Below are positions 1-7,689 of a DNA stretch of 16,665 nucleotides, piece after piece. The DNA comes from Alphaproteobacteria bacterium (GTDB lineage: Bacteria > Pseudomonadota > Alphaproteobacteria > Rhizobiales > Xanthobacteraceae). The notes below the pieces were generated by a model that had not been told where the DNA came from, searched no databases, and was given only the letters and a program-made list of their open reading frames with translations. The translations under genes were made by a program, and so were the position numbers. Position 1 is the first letter of the stretch, and every line of letters starts with the position of its first letter. The stretch lies in the NCBI GenBank assembly GCA_005884465.1, contig VAZH01000132.1, positions 1 to 16,665 of the forward strand, written 5' to 3'.

Positions 1-2114
1 GGTCGGTGGCGATGGTGTTTTTCCAGTCGCTGCTGCTCGGCGGCTATGCCTATGCGCATTATCTGATGCAGATCCGCAACCGCGTCGTTCCGGTGGCAAT
101 GCATCTTGCGCTGCTCGTGGTCGCATTCCTGACCCTGCCGCTGTCGATTGCGAGCGGCTGGGGCGAGCCGCCGATGTCAGGCTATGCATTCTGGCTGTTG
201 GGTCTGTTCGCGGTCTCGATCGGGCTGCCGTTTTTCGCGCTGGCGGCCAACAATCCGCTGCTGCAGGCCTGGTTCGTCCGCACCGGCCATCCCAATGGCC
301 CCGATCCCTATTTCCTTTATGCCTCGTCGAACATCGGCAGCTTTCTGGCACTGTTGTCCTATCCGGTGCTGCTGGAGCCGATGTTCACGCTGCGCACGCA
401 AAACCTGATCTGGACCGGCGGCTACGCGCTGCTGATCGTGCTGATCGGGGCTTGCGGGGTGCTGCTGCTGCGCTCGCCCGCAACCGCTTATATCGTTACG
501 CAGACCGATGATGCCGACGCACCAGCTCCGCCGTGGGCCTTGCGCGCGCGGTGGATCTTTCTCGCCGCGGTGCCCTCGGGCCTCTTGATCGCGGTGACCG
601 CGCATATCTCCACCGATATCGCCGCGGCGCCGCTATTATGGGTGCTGCCGCTATCGCTCTATCTCCTGACCTGGGTGCTGGTGTTCCAGTCGCGCCCGTT
701 GCTGTCGCACAAATGGATGTTGACGCTGCAGCCGCTGGCGATCGCGGGCGTGGTCGTGCTGCTCGCGGTCGGCGGCGAACAGAACCTGTTATTGACGCTC
801 GGCGCGCACCAGCTTTTTTTCTTCGTCATTGCGATGGCCTGCCATGGCGAGTTGGCGCGCACCCGCCCGGCCGCGAAATATCTCACCGGCTTCTATGTCG
901 CGCTGTCGTTCGGCGGCATGATCGGCGGATTGTTCGCAGGGTTAATCGCGCCTTATACGTTTTCATGGATCGCGGAATACCCGATCCTGCTGGCGCTGGC
1001 GGCGTTGTGCCGCCCGCCCGGCGGCAACGAGCGTTTCCCGCGCTGGAGCAGCTGGTACTGGCCGTTTCTTGCCGTGCTTGCGGTGGCGCTGATCGCCCCG
1101 ACCTGGTCGGGGGGCAAGGTCACGGCGTGGCTCGGTGAGCATCGGCTCTGGGTGATCGACACCGTCGGCCTATTCTCGGCACTGCTCGCGCTCGGATTGA
1201 ACGCCAACCGCTGGAAAATCCTCGCAACCGTCGTGCTGGCGCTGGTGCTGATCCGCGCCTATCCGGCGGACAAGGGACGCGTCGAAACCGTGCGCAGCTT
1301 CTTCGGCGTCCACAAGATCCTGGTGACGCCGCGCGGGCAGTACCACGTGCTGATGCACGGCACCACGATACACGGCGCCGAGAAATTTCAGAACAACGAC
1401 GGCACGCCGGTTACCGGGCGGCCCGAGCCGATCACCTACTATCACAAGGACGGTGGCATCGGTCAGGCGATCGAGGCCGTGCGCGAGCGCAAGGGCGCAC
1501 CGTTGCGGGTCGCGGTGATCGGCCTCGGCGCCGGCACGCTCGCCTGCGCGTCGGAGCCCGGCGAGAGCTGGAAATTCTTCGAGATCGATCAAACGATGGT
1601 CGATACCGCGCGCGATCCAAAATATTTTGCTTACATTCAAAGCTGCGAACCGGATCTGAAGCCGGTGATCGGCGACGCGCGGCTGACCTTCGCCAAGGAG
1701 CCGGACGGCATCTACGACCTGATCATCGTCGATGCCTATTCCTCGGACGCAATCCCGGTCCATCTCGCCACCCAACAGGCGATGGCGATCTACAAGAGCA
1801 AGCTCGCGCCGCAGGGCGCCGTGGTCGTGCACGTCTCGAACCGGCATCTGGAGCTGTCCAGCGTGATCGTCGGCATCGCCGAGGTCAACAATCTCAAGAG
1901 CTGGGTCTACAGCGAGGATTCCGACCGTGACGACGAATATATCTTCGCAACCTCGGTCGTGGTCTGCGCGCGCAAGGAGACCGACGTCGGCAAGCTGGCG
2001 TCATCTGAGGATTGGGCGCTGGAGGAAGCCGACGAGAACCAGCGGGTCTGGACCGACGATTATTCCAACGTGCTCGGCGCGGTCTGGCGGCGGCTGCGCT
2101 ACGGCGAGCCGTAG
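1..2114 (+). CDS. Membrane-embedded spermidine-synthase-like protein (fused MFS/SpeE type), 5' partial
   Basis: The reading frame is open to the left edge, so the true start lies outside the window; the GTG at 6 is only the first possible start inside it. Roughly the first 420 visible residues are hydrophobic, about ten to twelve membrane helices. The C-terminal part is a soluble Rossmann domain of the spermidine-synthase/methyltransferase type. Counting from the GTG at 6, the nucleotide-binding glycine motif is VAVIGLGAGT (502-511), the acidic residue that would bind the ribose is E526 in FFEID, GDAR is at 556-559, and D576 in VDAYSSDAIPVHL sits where spermidine synthases keep the catalytic aspartate. 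Known family: fused MFS/spermidine synthase proteins, whose substrates are mostly undefined; aminopropyl transfer is inferred from the fold only. Dodecin follows after 180 nt and has its own promoter, so the two need not be co-transcribed. Confidence 0.9.
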   Translation, partial: SVAMVFFQSLLLGGYAYAHYLMQIRNRVVPVAMHLALLVVAFLTLPLSIASGWGEPPMSGYAFWLLGLFAVSIGLPFFALAANNPLLQAWFVRTGHPNGPDPYFLYASSNIGSFLALLSYPVLLEPMFTLRTQNLIWTGGYALLIVLIGACGVLLLRSPATAYIVTQTDDADAPAPPWALRARWIFLAAVPSGLLIAVTAHISTDIAAAPLLWVLPLSLYLLTWVLVFQSRPLLSHKWMLTLQPLAIAGVVVLLAVGGEQNLLLTLGAHQLFFFVIAMACHGELARTRPAAKYLTGFYVALSFGGMIGGLFAGLIAPYTFSWIAEYPILLALAALCRPPGGNERFPRWSSWYWPFLAVLAVALIAPTWSGGKVTAWLGEHRLWVIDTVGLFSALLALGLNANRWKILATVVLALVLIRAYPADKGRVETVRSFFGVHKILVTPRGQYHVLMHGTTIHGAEKFQNNDGTPVTGRPEPITYYHKDGGIGQAIEAVRERKGAPLRVAVIGLGAGTLACASEPGESWKFFEIDQTMVDTARDPKYFAYIQSCEPDLKPVIGDARLTFAKEPDGIYDLIIVDAYSSDAIPVHLATQQAMAIYKSKLAPQGAVVVHVSNRHLELSSVIVGIAEVNNLKSWVYSEDSDRDDEYIFATSVVVCARKETDVGKLASSEDWALEEADENQRVWTDDYSNVLGAVWRRLRYGEP

Positions 2115-2117
2115 AGC

Positions 2118-2135
2118 CTCGCCGCAGCCGGCGAG
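2118..2135 (+). terminator. Weak stem-loop after the first gene
   Basis: Three bases after the TAG stop, CTCGCCG (2118-2124) pairs with CGGCGAG (2129-2135) around a 4-nt loop. No T-run follows, so an intrinsic terminator is only a possibility; it may simply be a GC-rich coincidence. Confidence 0.2.
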
Positions 2136-2176
2136 CCCGATCAGGACGCTGCTTGCTGTTTCCCCGCGGAAGGAGA

Positions 2177-2202
2177 GGAACCCGCCGGGTTGAAAGCGCG
2201 TT
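2177..2202 (+). promoter_or_regulatory. EcfG-type (general stress response) promoter for dodecin
   Basis: GGAAC (2177-2181) is followed by a 17-nt spacer and CGTT (2199-2202). This matches the -35/-10 consensus (GGAAC-N16/17-CGTT) of the alphaproteobacterial general stress sigma factor EcfG. Transcription would begin near 2210, giving a leader of about 85 nt to the dodecin ATG. The match is seen in the sequence; the sigma factor assignment rests on the known consensus, and stress induction is inferred. Confidence 0.6.
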
Positions 2203-2294
2203 CACAATGGACTTGGCTCACGATCGGACTGAAAATTCCGGGCACGACGAGATAATCCCGGATTGCCTGACGGATACAACAACGGAGGTTCGCC

Positions 2295-2522
2295 ATGCCA
2301 GTTAACGCTGAAATGAAGGATCATGTTTACAAGATCCTGGAACTCGTCGGATCTTCCGAGAAAAGCATCGAAGATGCCATTCAGAACGCCATCACCCGCG
2401 CATCAAAGACCATTCGCGATATGAAATGGTTCGAAGTCGTGCAAACCAGAGGCCATATCGAAAAGGGGACTGTTGGCCATTACCAGGTCACGTTGCGCGT
2501 TGGATTTACGCTGGAGCGCTAA
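2295..2522 (+). CDS. Dodecin, flavin-binding/storage protein
   Basis: A 75-residue protein that matches the dodecin family along its whole length: [12 protein letters not shown] near the start, [10 protein letters not shown], then [14 protein letters not shown] and [10 protein letters not shown]. Dodecins assemble into hollow 12-mers in the cytoplasm that bind riboflavin, FMN or lumichrome between paired tryptophans. W45 and Q64 have the same 19-residue spacing as the flavin-contacting Trp and Gln of characterised dodecins (W36/Q55 in the Halobacterium protein). GGAGG at 2284-2288 lies 6 nt before the ATG and supports this start. A second ATG at 2313 would give the more usual 69-residue length but has no ribosome binding site. 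The EcfG-type promoter upstream suggests induction under stress or in stationary phase, consistent with a role in buffering free flavin. Confidence 0.95.
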   Translation: MPVNAEMKDHVYKILELVGSSEKSIEDAIQNAITRASKTIRDMKWFEVVQTRGHIEKGTVGHYQVTLRVGFTLER

Positions 2523-2844
2523 TTCTCGGCAAAACCCCCAAGGTCCAACCCGCGGTCCCGCTGATAAGGGCTGGGGTGGGCTGACGAAACATCCGTCAGC
2601 ACGGTCGCGACCACGGCGGTGACGATTTTCCGTATAGGGTCGTCCGACGCGTTGCAACGAACCGAATTGGTAAATGGAAGGTTGATGAAACCGGCTGATG
2701 TCGCATGCGACACCGGTCCGGTTCGGTGCTGCGTCCTAACCGATCGTCCGAAGCGCCGGCAACCGCTTGTTAGGAAATTTCATTCAGCGTCGGCCGGAAC
2801 AGCCGCATCGCGCCGATGGCCAATCTCCATTGAGGACAAATATC
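2523..2844. other. 322-nt spacer between dodecin and the second membrane protein
   Basis: No gene is supported here. It holds a 7-bp stem-loop shortly after dodecin (GCTGACG 2580-2586 with CGTCAGC 2594-2600, no T-run), a 10-bp palindrome CGTTGCAACG (2650-2659) and a 14-bp palindrome (2699-2712). Reading frames that cross it from 2619 or 2767 have no ribosome binding site, and the 2619 frame encodes an Arg-rich translation typical of a wrong frame. The promoter of the downstream gene presumably lies here, but no clear -35/-10 pair was found. Confidence 0.5.
2699..2712. promoter_or_regulatory. Perfect 14-bp palindrome, candidate operator
   Basis: TGTCGCATGCGACA reads the same on both strands and lies 132 nt before the TTG start of the next gene. 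Size and symmetry suit a dimeric repressor such as a TetR- or GntR-type regulator, but no regulator gene is visible nearby. Its role as an operator is inferred from symmetry alone. Confidence 0.3.
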
Positions 2845-5331
2845 TTGCGGGCAATTCCCAGGATTCCAGGCCGCTATTACCTCGCGATCTTTGTATTGGC
2901 TTCCGCCACACTCGCCTTTCAGATCCTGATAACGCGCTTTTTCAGCGTCATGCTGTATTATCATTTCGCGTTTGCTGCCATTTCGCTTGCCATGCTCGGA
3001 CTTACTCGCGGTGCGATGAAGGTCTACGACAGGCCCGACCGCTATGCGCCCGAGCGGGTGGCGACAGAATTCGCACGCCACGCGTCGCGGTTCGCGATCA
3101 CCGGCGTCGGCGCAATGGTGGCGTTCCTGTGCATGCCGCTTGTGATTCCCGGCGCTTACGTGCCTGTGGCTCTCGCCCTCGCGGCGTTGGCTTTCGTGAT
3201 ACCTTTCAGCGAAAGCGGCGTCTGCATCACGCTTTTGTTGACTCGGCTGCCATACGGCGGCGGATGGCTTTATGCGACCGACCTCACGGGTGCGGCGCTC
3301 GGATGCCTCGGCGTCATCTTCGTTTTGCTCGTCGTCGATCCCGTCAGCGCCGCATTCTGGATCGGCGCCTGTGCCGCCGGTTCAGGCTGGATGGTGGTAA
3401 GAGACAACGCCGATATCCGCAGCCGGCGCCTGAGCGGCGTGGTCGCGCTCACGCTGGCGGCCGCGGCTACGGTGCACACCGGACTTGATGTTGCCGGCAA
3501 GAGCCATCTGGGCGTTTTCTGGGCCAAGGGGAGAGACCAGTCGGGCACGCTGTTCGAGCGCTGGAATACTTATTCGCGTGTGCGGGTAAAGGGTGTTGGA
3601 GAAAGCGCTCCGTTCGGCTGGGGCTTTGCTCGCACGCCGGAGACGAAAATCGACCAGAACCTTCTCGATATCGACGCAGATGCGGCTACCGTCATCACCC
3701 GGCATGATGGTGATTTCAGCAAGCTGTCCTACCTCAAGGACGACGTCATCAACGCCGCCTACCTGGTCCAGACGCCGGCCGACGTCGCTGTCGTGGGCGT
3801 GGGCGGCGGTCGTGACATTCTTTCAGGGCTCTTGTTCGGCGCCAAACATATACGCGGAATTGAGATCAATCCTGCTATCTTCGAAGTGCTTACTGACAAG
3901 TTCGCCGAATATTCCGGCCATCTCGATCGCCAGCCCGGCGTCTCGCTCGTCAATGCCGAAGCGCGCAGCTACATCAACCATTCGTCCGACCGATACGATC
4001 TGGTGCAGATTTCGCTGATCGATACCTGGGCCGCGACGGCCGCCGGCGGGTTAACCCTCACCGAAAATCGACTCTATACCGTGGAGGCGTGGGGTGACTT
4101 CTATCGGGCACTGAAGCCCGGCGGTCTATTGTCGGTATCGCGGTGGTACGACCCCGACGGGTACCGCGGCGAGTTCCATCGCCTCGTGGCGATCGCAGCA
4201 AGCGCGCTCCAGCGTCAAGGCGTGCCCGCCGCCGAACTCGCGCGGCATGTGATCGCATTGAACGTCGGCAACATCGTCACGGTGATCACCCGTCCTGACG
4301 CTTTCACCGATGCACAATGGCAGGGCGCGCGCGAGCGACTTTCGGCTCAGGGCTTCAAGATACTCATGGCACCTGACGTCGCTTTCGACGCCGTCACCTC
4401 GACGTTGATGTCCGGCAAGGCAGACCCGGCTTTCTTCGCATCATTGCCGGAGAATGTCGCACCTTCGACGGACGACAATCCGTTCTTCTTCTTTACGCAG
4501 CGTTTTTCGAATTTCGTCACCCAGCCCTCATTGAGTCTCACCAATAACAATGCGCCGATCAGCATGACCTTGCTGCTGCTGATCGTCGCGCTGGGGGCTT
4601 GCGGGTGCTACATCGTCGTTCCCTTTGTCCGGCTCGCGAAGCGGATGCCGCTATCAACACTGACGCCGCCGGTAACGTACTTCAGCGCAATCGGCATGGG
4701 CTTCATGCTGATCGAGATATCGCAAATGCAGCGGCTGATGGTCTTTCTGGGGCATCCCGTCTACGGGCTAACCGTCGTGCTCTTCACCCTTCTCATCTTT
4801 AGCGGGATCGGCAGTGCGACGGTCGGTGGGTTTGCGCCTCGTCCCGGCGCGGTCATCGGCAGGGTAGTCGCGCTCCTGACCACCCTCATGGTCGCGGGCC
4901 TGCTGACACCCCTGATCACCACCTGGGCACGGTCGGAAGCGACCGACATGCGCATCCTGGTGTCGGTATTGCTGCTGGCGCCGCCGGCGTTCTGCATGGG
5001 GATGATGTTCCCGCTTGGGCTAAGTATCTGGCGGCGTCACTCGGAGCTTCTTCCATTCTTCTGGAGCGCCAATGGAATTACCTCGATGCTTGCATCGGTA
5101 CTCGGCATGGCCCTGTCCATAGAGTTCGGCATCGCCAAAACCTACGCGCTGGGCACTTGCCTATATGTCGTCTGTGCGGTGATGATCGTCGGAAGCCGCA
5201 ACACTGCAAGGTCGGTCGAGACGCCGAAATTGCGCTTGCAGGGTCAAATCGCGCCAGCGGCCAGTCCGGCCGCAGCATCGACCCAATCGAGCCAGACCGC
5301 AGCCCAGGCGGCCATCTCCAGCGTCGCGTAA
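2845..5331 (+). CDS. Large membrane protein with internal spermidine-synthase-like domain
   Basis: About 828 residues from the TTG at 2845, chosen because GAGGA (2832-2836) lies 8 nt upstream; frame-compatible TTGs at 2767 and 2830 lack such a site. An N-terminal block of membrane helices (from about residue 10 to 225) is followed by a soluble SAM/dcSAM-binding domain and a second membrane block (from about residue 570 to 790). In the soluble domain the glycine motif VAVVGVGGGRD is at 314-324, acidic E340 is in RGIEINP, and D385 and D393 are in DLVQISLIDTW, followed by GGLTLTENRLYT. This sandwich layout (membrane-enzyme-membrane) differs from the first gene, whose enzyme domain is C-terminal, so the two are not a simple duplication. 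The C-terminal tail is Ala/Gln/Ser-rich and probably disordered. The substrate is unknown; aminopropyl or methyl transfer are both possible. The gene ends 4 nt from the convergent transpeptidase gene. Confidence 0.88.
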   Translation: MRAIPRIPGRYYLAIFVLASATLAFQILITRFFSVMLYYHFAFAAISLAMLGLTRGAMKVYDRPDRYAPERVATEFARHASRFAITGVGAMVAFLCMPLVIPGAYVPVALALAALAFVIPFSESGVCITLLLTRLPYGGGWLYATDLTGAALGCLGVIFVLLVVDPVSAAFWIGACAAGSGWMVVRDNADIRSRRLSGVVALTLAAAATVHTGLDVAGKSHLGVFWAKGRDQSGTLFERWNTYSRVRVKGVGESAPFGWGFARTPETKIDQNLLDIDADAATVITRHDGDFSKLSYLKDDVINAAYLVQTPADVAVVGVGGGRDILSGLLFGAKHIRGIEINPAIFEVLTDKFAEYSGHLDRQPGVSLVNAEARSYINHSSDRYDLVQISLIDTWAATAAGGLTLTENRLYTVEAWGDFYRALKPGGLLSVSRWYDPDGYRGEFHRLVAIAASALQRQGVPAAELARHVIALNVGNIVTVITRPDAFTDAQWQGARERLSAQGFKILMAPDVAFDAVTSTLMSGKADPAFFASLPENVAPSTDDNPFFFFTQRFSNFVTQPSLSLTNNNAPISMTLLLLIVALGACGCYIVVPFVRLAKRMPLSTLTPPVTYFSAIGMGFMLIEISQMQRLMVFLGHPVYGLTVVLFTLLIFSGIGSATVGGFAPRPGAVIGRVVALLTTLMVAGLLTPLITTWARSEATDMRILVSVLLLAPPAFCMGMMFPLGLSIWRRHSELLPFFWSANGITSMLASVLGMALSIEFGIAKTYALGTCLYVVCAVMIVGSRNTARSVETPKLRLQGQIAPAASPAAASTQSSQTAAQAAISSVA

Positions 5332-5335
5332 GCGT

Positions 5336-6076
5336 CTACTCCTGATAGTTGTACAGCCCGCGCGACTGATAATACGGCCGCGGCGCATAGGCCTGTGGCG
5401 CGTATTGGCGCGCATAGCCGCCTCTGTCGTAATATTGCGGCTGCTGATAGACCTGCGCGTCATAGACGCGCCGGCCGCGCGGCGCCGGATAGGACCCGTT
5501 CGAGCTGCCGTCGGCCGGATAGATGTAATCGGGATTGGCCTGCTGCGGCGTCAGCACGACGGGATCGCCGGCGGCATTGTATTGCGGAATGTCGCGGCGC
5601 GCGACGGCGGTATTGGCGCGGTTGCCGGGATTGCGCGCGAGCGCGATTTGGGAGGAGCCGGTCAGCGTCACGGTGGTCTTGAGCACGCCTTCACGTTGCA
5701 CCAGATCATACAGCGTCGCGGCGTGGGCGCGCGACAGCCGCACGCAACCATGCGAGGCGGGGCTGCCGAGCCGGCTTGCGGAATCGGTGCCGTGGATGGC
5801 ATGGCCGATCTTGGTGAAGAAGATCGAGTGCGGCATCGGCGCGTCGTCGAATTCCTTGGAGTAGTGGTCTTCCTCCATCCGGAAGGTGCGGAAGCTGCCG
5901 CTCGGCGTCTCGTAGGACGGAATGCCGGTGGAGACCGGCCAGTGGTAGCGCTCGACGCCATCGACCGCGACGGTCATCTGCTGCGCATTCTTGTCGATGG
6001 TGATGGAGACATTCGCCTGCGCGGCGCCGGTGGCGAACAGCGCCAGGCCAGCGAGAGCAACGAGGAAGGAACGCAT
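5336..6076 (-). CDS. L,D-transpeptidase (YkuD domain), exported
   Basis: A 246-residue protein that would form 3-3 peptidoglycan cross-links or attach proteins to the wall in the periplasm. The start is taken at the ATG at 6076 because a typical signal peptide follows (MRSFLVALAGLALFATGAAQ, likely cut after AQA at residue 21) and GGAGG lies about 10 nt upstream; an ATG 51 nt further upstream would bury the signal peptide. The YkuD domain spans about 22-140: VSTGIPSYETPSGSF (48-62), HAIHGT (92-97) and the catalytic SHGCVRLS (108-115) with nucleophile C111. After about residue 150 the protein becomes a low-complexity tail, ending in about 60 residues rich in Tyr, Gln, Pro and Arg, not part of the catalytic fold. 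A TATTAT box near 6125-6130 could be its -10, but no matching -35 was found. Confidence 0.93.
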   Translation of the reverse strand: MRSFLVALAGLALFATGAAQANVSITIDKNAQQMTVAVDGVERYHWPVSTGIPSYETPSGSFRTFRMEEDHYSKEFDDAPMPHSIFFTKIGHAIHGTDSASRLGSPASHGCVRLSRAHAATLYDLVQREGVLKTTVTLTGSSQIALARNPGNRANTAVARRDIPQYNAAGDPVVLTPQQANPDYIYPADGSSNGSYPAPRGRRVYDAQVYQQPQYYDRGGYARQYAPQAYAPRPYYQSRGLYNYQE

Positions 6077-6452
6077 TTTACTTTGGCCTCCGGCCTTGAC
6101 TGCAGCGCCGCTCTCCGTCCCCCGCATAATATGCCCGGGATGCGGCTTTGGTTCCAGCGGCCAGTTTGGGCAATCGTTAACGCGGCTCTGGGCGCAAACA
6201 AGGCGCAGACGGGGTTTTATCGGGCAGGCAAATCGTCATTCCGGGATGGTCCGAAGGACCGGACCTCAGATGGGCAACTGCGCATCGGGGAATCTCGACA
6301 TTTCAGGCGCTCGGATTCCGTGTTCGTGTCTAAGCCGGTCATCCGGCCGTCGCGTCCCCGAATTCACCATGGCTACGCAACTTTTTGGCCGCATCCATGG
6401 TACAAATTCGCCGTCCGGCGGTGCAATCGTGGCCGAGCAGAAGGAATTCCAG
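6077..6452. other. 376-nt divergent spacer with half a palindromic repeat
   Basis: The spacer separates the divergent transpeptidase and glycine-zipper genes and should hold both promoters. The only clear structure is the repeat fragment at 6234-6298. A long plus-strand frame that crosses this region is the antisense shadow of the transpeptidase gene and has no coding signature. Confidence 0.5.
6234..6298. repeat. Truncated copy of the GTCATTCCGGG palindromic element
   Basis: GTCATTCCGGGATG (6235-6248) is identical to the left end of the element inside uvrD (10540-10553). Next comes a hairpin GGTCC-GAA-GGACC (6248-6260), then an imperfect one around GATGGGC/GCGCATC, then GGAATCTCGA (6289-6298), also shared with the uvrD copy (10572-10581). 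The right half with CCCGGAATGAC is missing, so this is a partial element. Confidence 0.65.
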
Positions 6453-6782
6453 ATGAAGACAACGGTCAGAACATCGAGGCTTTCAGCCGGTTTGCCGGTA
6501 AAACTCCATCTTGCGGCTGCGGCAATCGTGCTCGCATTGCTCGCGATCCCCGATATCGGTCACGCCCAGGGTATCGTGCGCGGGGCACAGGAGGGTGCCT
6601 ACGAAGGAAGCCGGGTCGCCGGCCCCGTGGGCGGTGTGGTTGGCGGCGCGGTCGGCGCCGGCGTCGGCGGCGCGATGGGTGCGGTCAAGGGCGTGTTCGG
6701 GATTCCGGATCGCGGCTGGCGGCGCGGCTACCGCTGCCGCGGCTATTACGATGGCTATCATCGTTTCCACTGCATTCGGTAG
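6453..6782 (+). CDS. Small exported glycine-zipper protein, function unknown
   Basis: 109 residues from the ATG at 6453, preceded by AAGGA (6441-6445) at 7 nt. Residues 17-33 are a hydrophobic signal segment, with likely signal-peptidase cleavage after GHA (residue 38). Residues 57-83 form a glycine-zipper stretch (GGVVGGAVGAGVGGAMGAV), a pattern that packs membrane helices or oligomers, as in small outer-membrane or lipoprotein-like proteins. The tail (88-109) is rich in Arg, Gly, Tyr and His and has two cysteines, C95 and C107, which could form a disulfide in the periplasm. No lipobox is present. It is not a named family I can recognise. The reading frame is open upstream, but only this start has both a ribosome binding site and a signal peptide. 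Confidence 0.75.
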   Translation: MKTTVRTSRLSAGLPVKLHLAAAAIVLALLAIPDIGHAQGIVRGAQEGAYEGSRVAGPVGGVVGGAVGAGVGGAMGAVKGVFGIPDRGWRRGYRCRGYYDGYHRFHCIR

Positions 6783-6790
6783 TCGATAGA

Positions 6791-6908
6791 TCGTCATTGC
6801 GAGCCAACGGGTCGCGCGAACGCGCGCCCGATGACAGGCTCCGCGAAGCAATCCAGAGTCGCGAAACAGGATTGGATTGCTTCGTCGCTTTGCTCCTCGC
6901 AATGACGA
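6791..6908. repeat. Nested palindromic element between convergent genes
   Basis: TCGTCATTGCGAG (6791-6803) is exactly repeated inverted as CTCGCAATGACGA (6896-6908). Inside, CGAAGCAATCCA (6844-6855) pairs with TGGATTGCTTCG (6873-6884), and CGCGCG-AA-CGCGCG (6813-6826) forms a third hairpin extended by GGG/CCC. It starts 9 nt after the glycine-zipper gene and ends 10 nt before the permease stop, so it may act as a two-way transcription block. The end sequences differ from the GTCATTCCGGG family, so it is a separate repeat type. Confidence 0.8.
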
Positions 6909-6917
6909 AGGGCGCCG

Positions 6918-7679
6918 TCAATTCTTCAGCCGATAGCCGGTCTTGAAGATCCACCACACCACGACCATGCAGATCGCCAGGAACATCAGCGTGATGCCGA
7001 CGCTCAGGCCGACGCTGACGTCGGCGATTTCATAAAAGCTCCAGCGGAAGCCGCTGATCAGATAGACCACCGGATTGAGCAGCGTGATGGTGCGCCAGCC
7101 CGAGGGCAGCATATTGACCGAATAAAAGCTGCCGCCGAGGAAGGTCAGCGGCGTCACCACCAGCATCGGGATCATCTGCAGCTTCTCGAAGCCGTCGGCC
7201 CAGATCCCGATGATGAAGCCGAACAGACTGAAGGTCACCGCGGTCAGCACCAAAAACGCCAGCATCCACCACGGATGGTGAATCTGCAGCGGCACAAACA
7301 GGCCGGCGGTGGCGAGAATGATCAGCCCGAGAATGATGGATTTGGTCGCGGCGGCGCCGACATAACCGAGCACGATCTCGAAATAGGAGATCGGCGCCGA
7401 CAATATTTCATAGATGGTGCCGACGAATTTCGGAAAATAGATGCCGAATGAAGCGTTGGCGATGCTCTGGGTCAAGACCGACAGCATCACCAGCCCCGGC
7501 ACGATGAAGGTGCCGTAGCTGACCCCTTCGACCGAGGTGATGCGCGAGCCGATCGCGGCGCCGAACACCACGAAATACAGCGATGTCGAAACCACCGGCG
7601 AAACGATGCTCTGCAGCAGCGTGCGCCAGGTGCGCGCCATTTCGAACAGATAGATCGCACGAACCGCCCGGAAATTCAT
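6918..7679 (-). CDS. ABC-2 type exporter permease (YadH-like)
   Basis: A 253-residue inner-membrane protein with about six helices, the usual size of a half-transporter permease. It resembles E. coli YadH in stretches such as [11 protein letters not shown] (58-68) and in the ABC-2 signature region [12 protein letters not shown] through [12 protein letters not shown] (181-213). Partner: the ATPase encoded just upstream; together they would export an unknown substrate, possibly a lipid or polysaccharide-type molecule by analogy with other ABC-2 systems. The start at 7679 is chosen because GAGGG lies just before it and the N-terminus then matches the family; a frame extension to 7718 would run into hairpin A. 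That hairpin ends at 7690, at the edge of the ribosome binding site, so translation of the permease may be controlled by RNA structure. Confidence 0.93.
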   Translation of the reverse strand: MNFRAVRAIYLFEMARTWRTLLQSIVSPVVSTSLYFVVFGAAIGSRITSVEGVSYGTFIVPGLVMLSVLTQSIANASFGIYFPKFVGTIYEILSAPISYFEIVLGYVGAAATKSIILGLIILATAGLFVPLQIHHPWWMLAFLVLTAVTFSLFGFIIGIWADGFEKLQMIPMLVVTPLTFLGGSFYSVNMLPSGWRTITLLNPVVYLISGFRWSFYEIADVSVGLSVGITLMFLAICMVVVWWIFKTGYRLKN

Positions 7680-7689
7680 GGCGCCCTCA

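Noticed and set aside
2580..2600. Intrinsic terminator after dodecin
   Set aside because: The 7-bp stem has no T-run after it and lies 58 nt past the stop; kept only as a note in the spacer entry.
2619..3488. Plus-strand open frame overlapping the second membrane protein
   Set aside because: Arg-rich out-of-frame translation of a region whose correct frame encodes clear membrane helices.
5405..6946. Plus-strand open frame of 513 codons across the transpeptidase gene and the spacer
   Set aside because: Antisense to the transpeptidase and running through a repeat and part of the glycine-zipper gene in another frame; the translation is Arg/Gly-rich with no domain.
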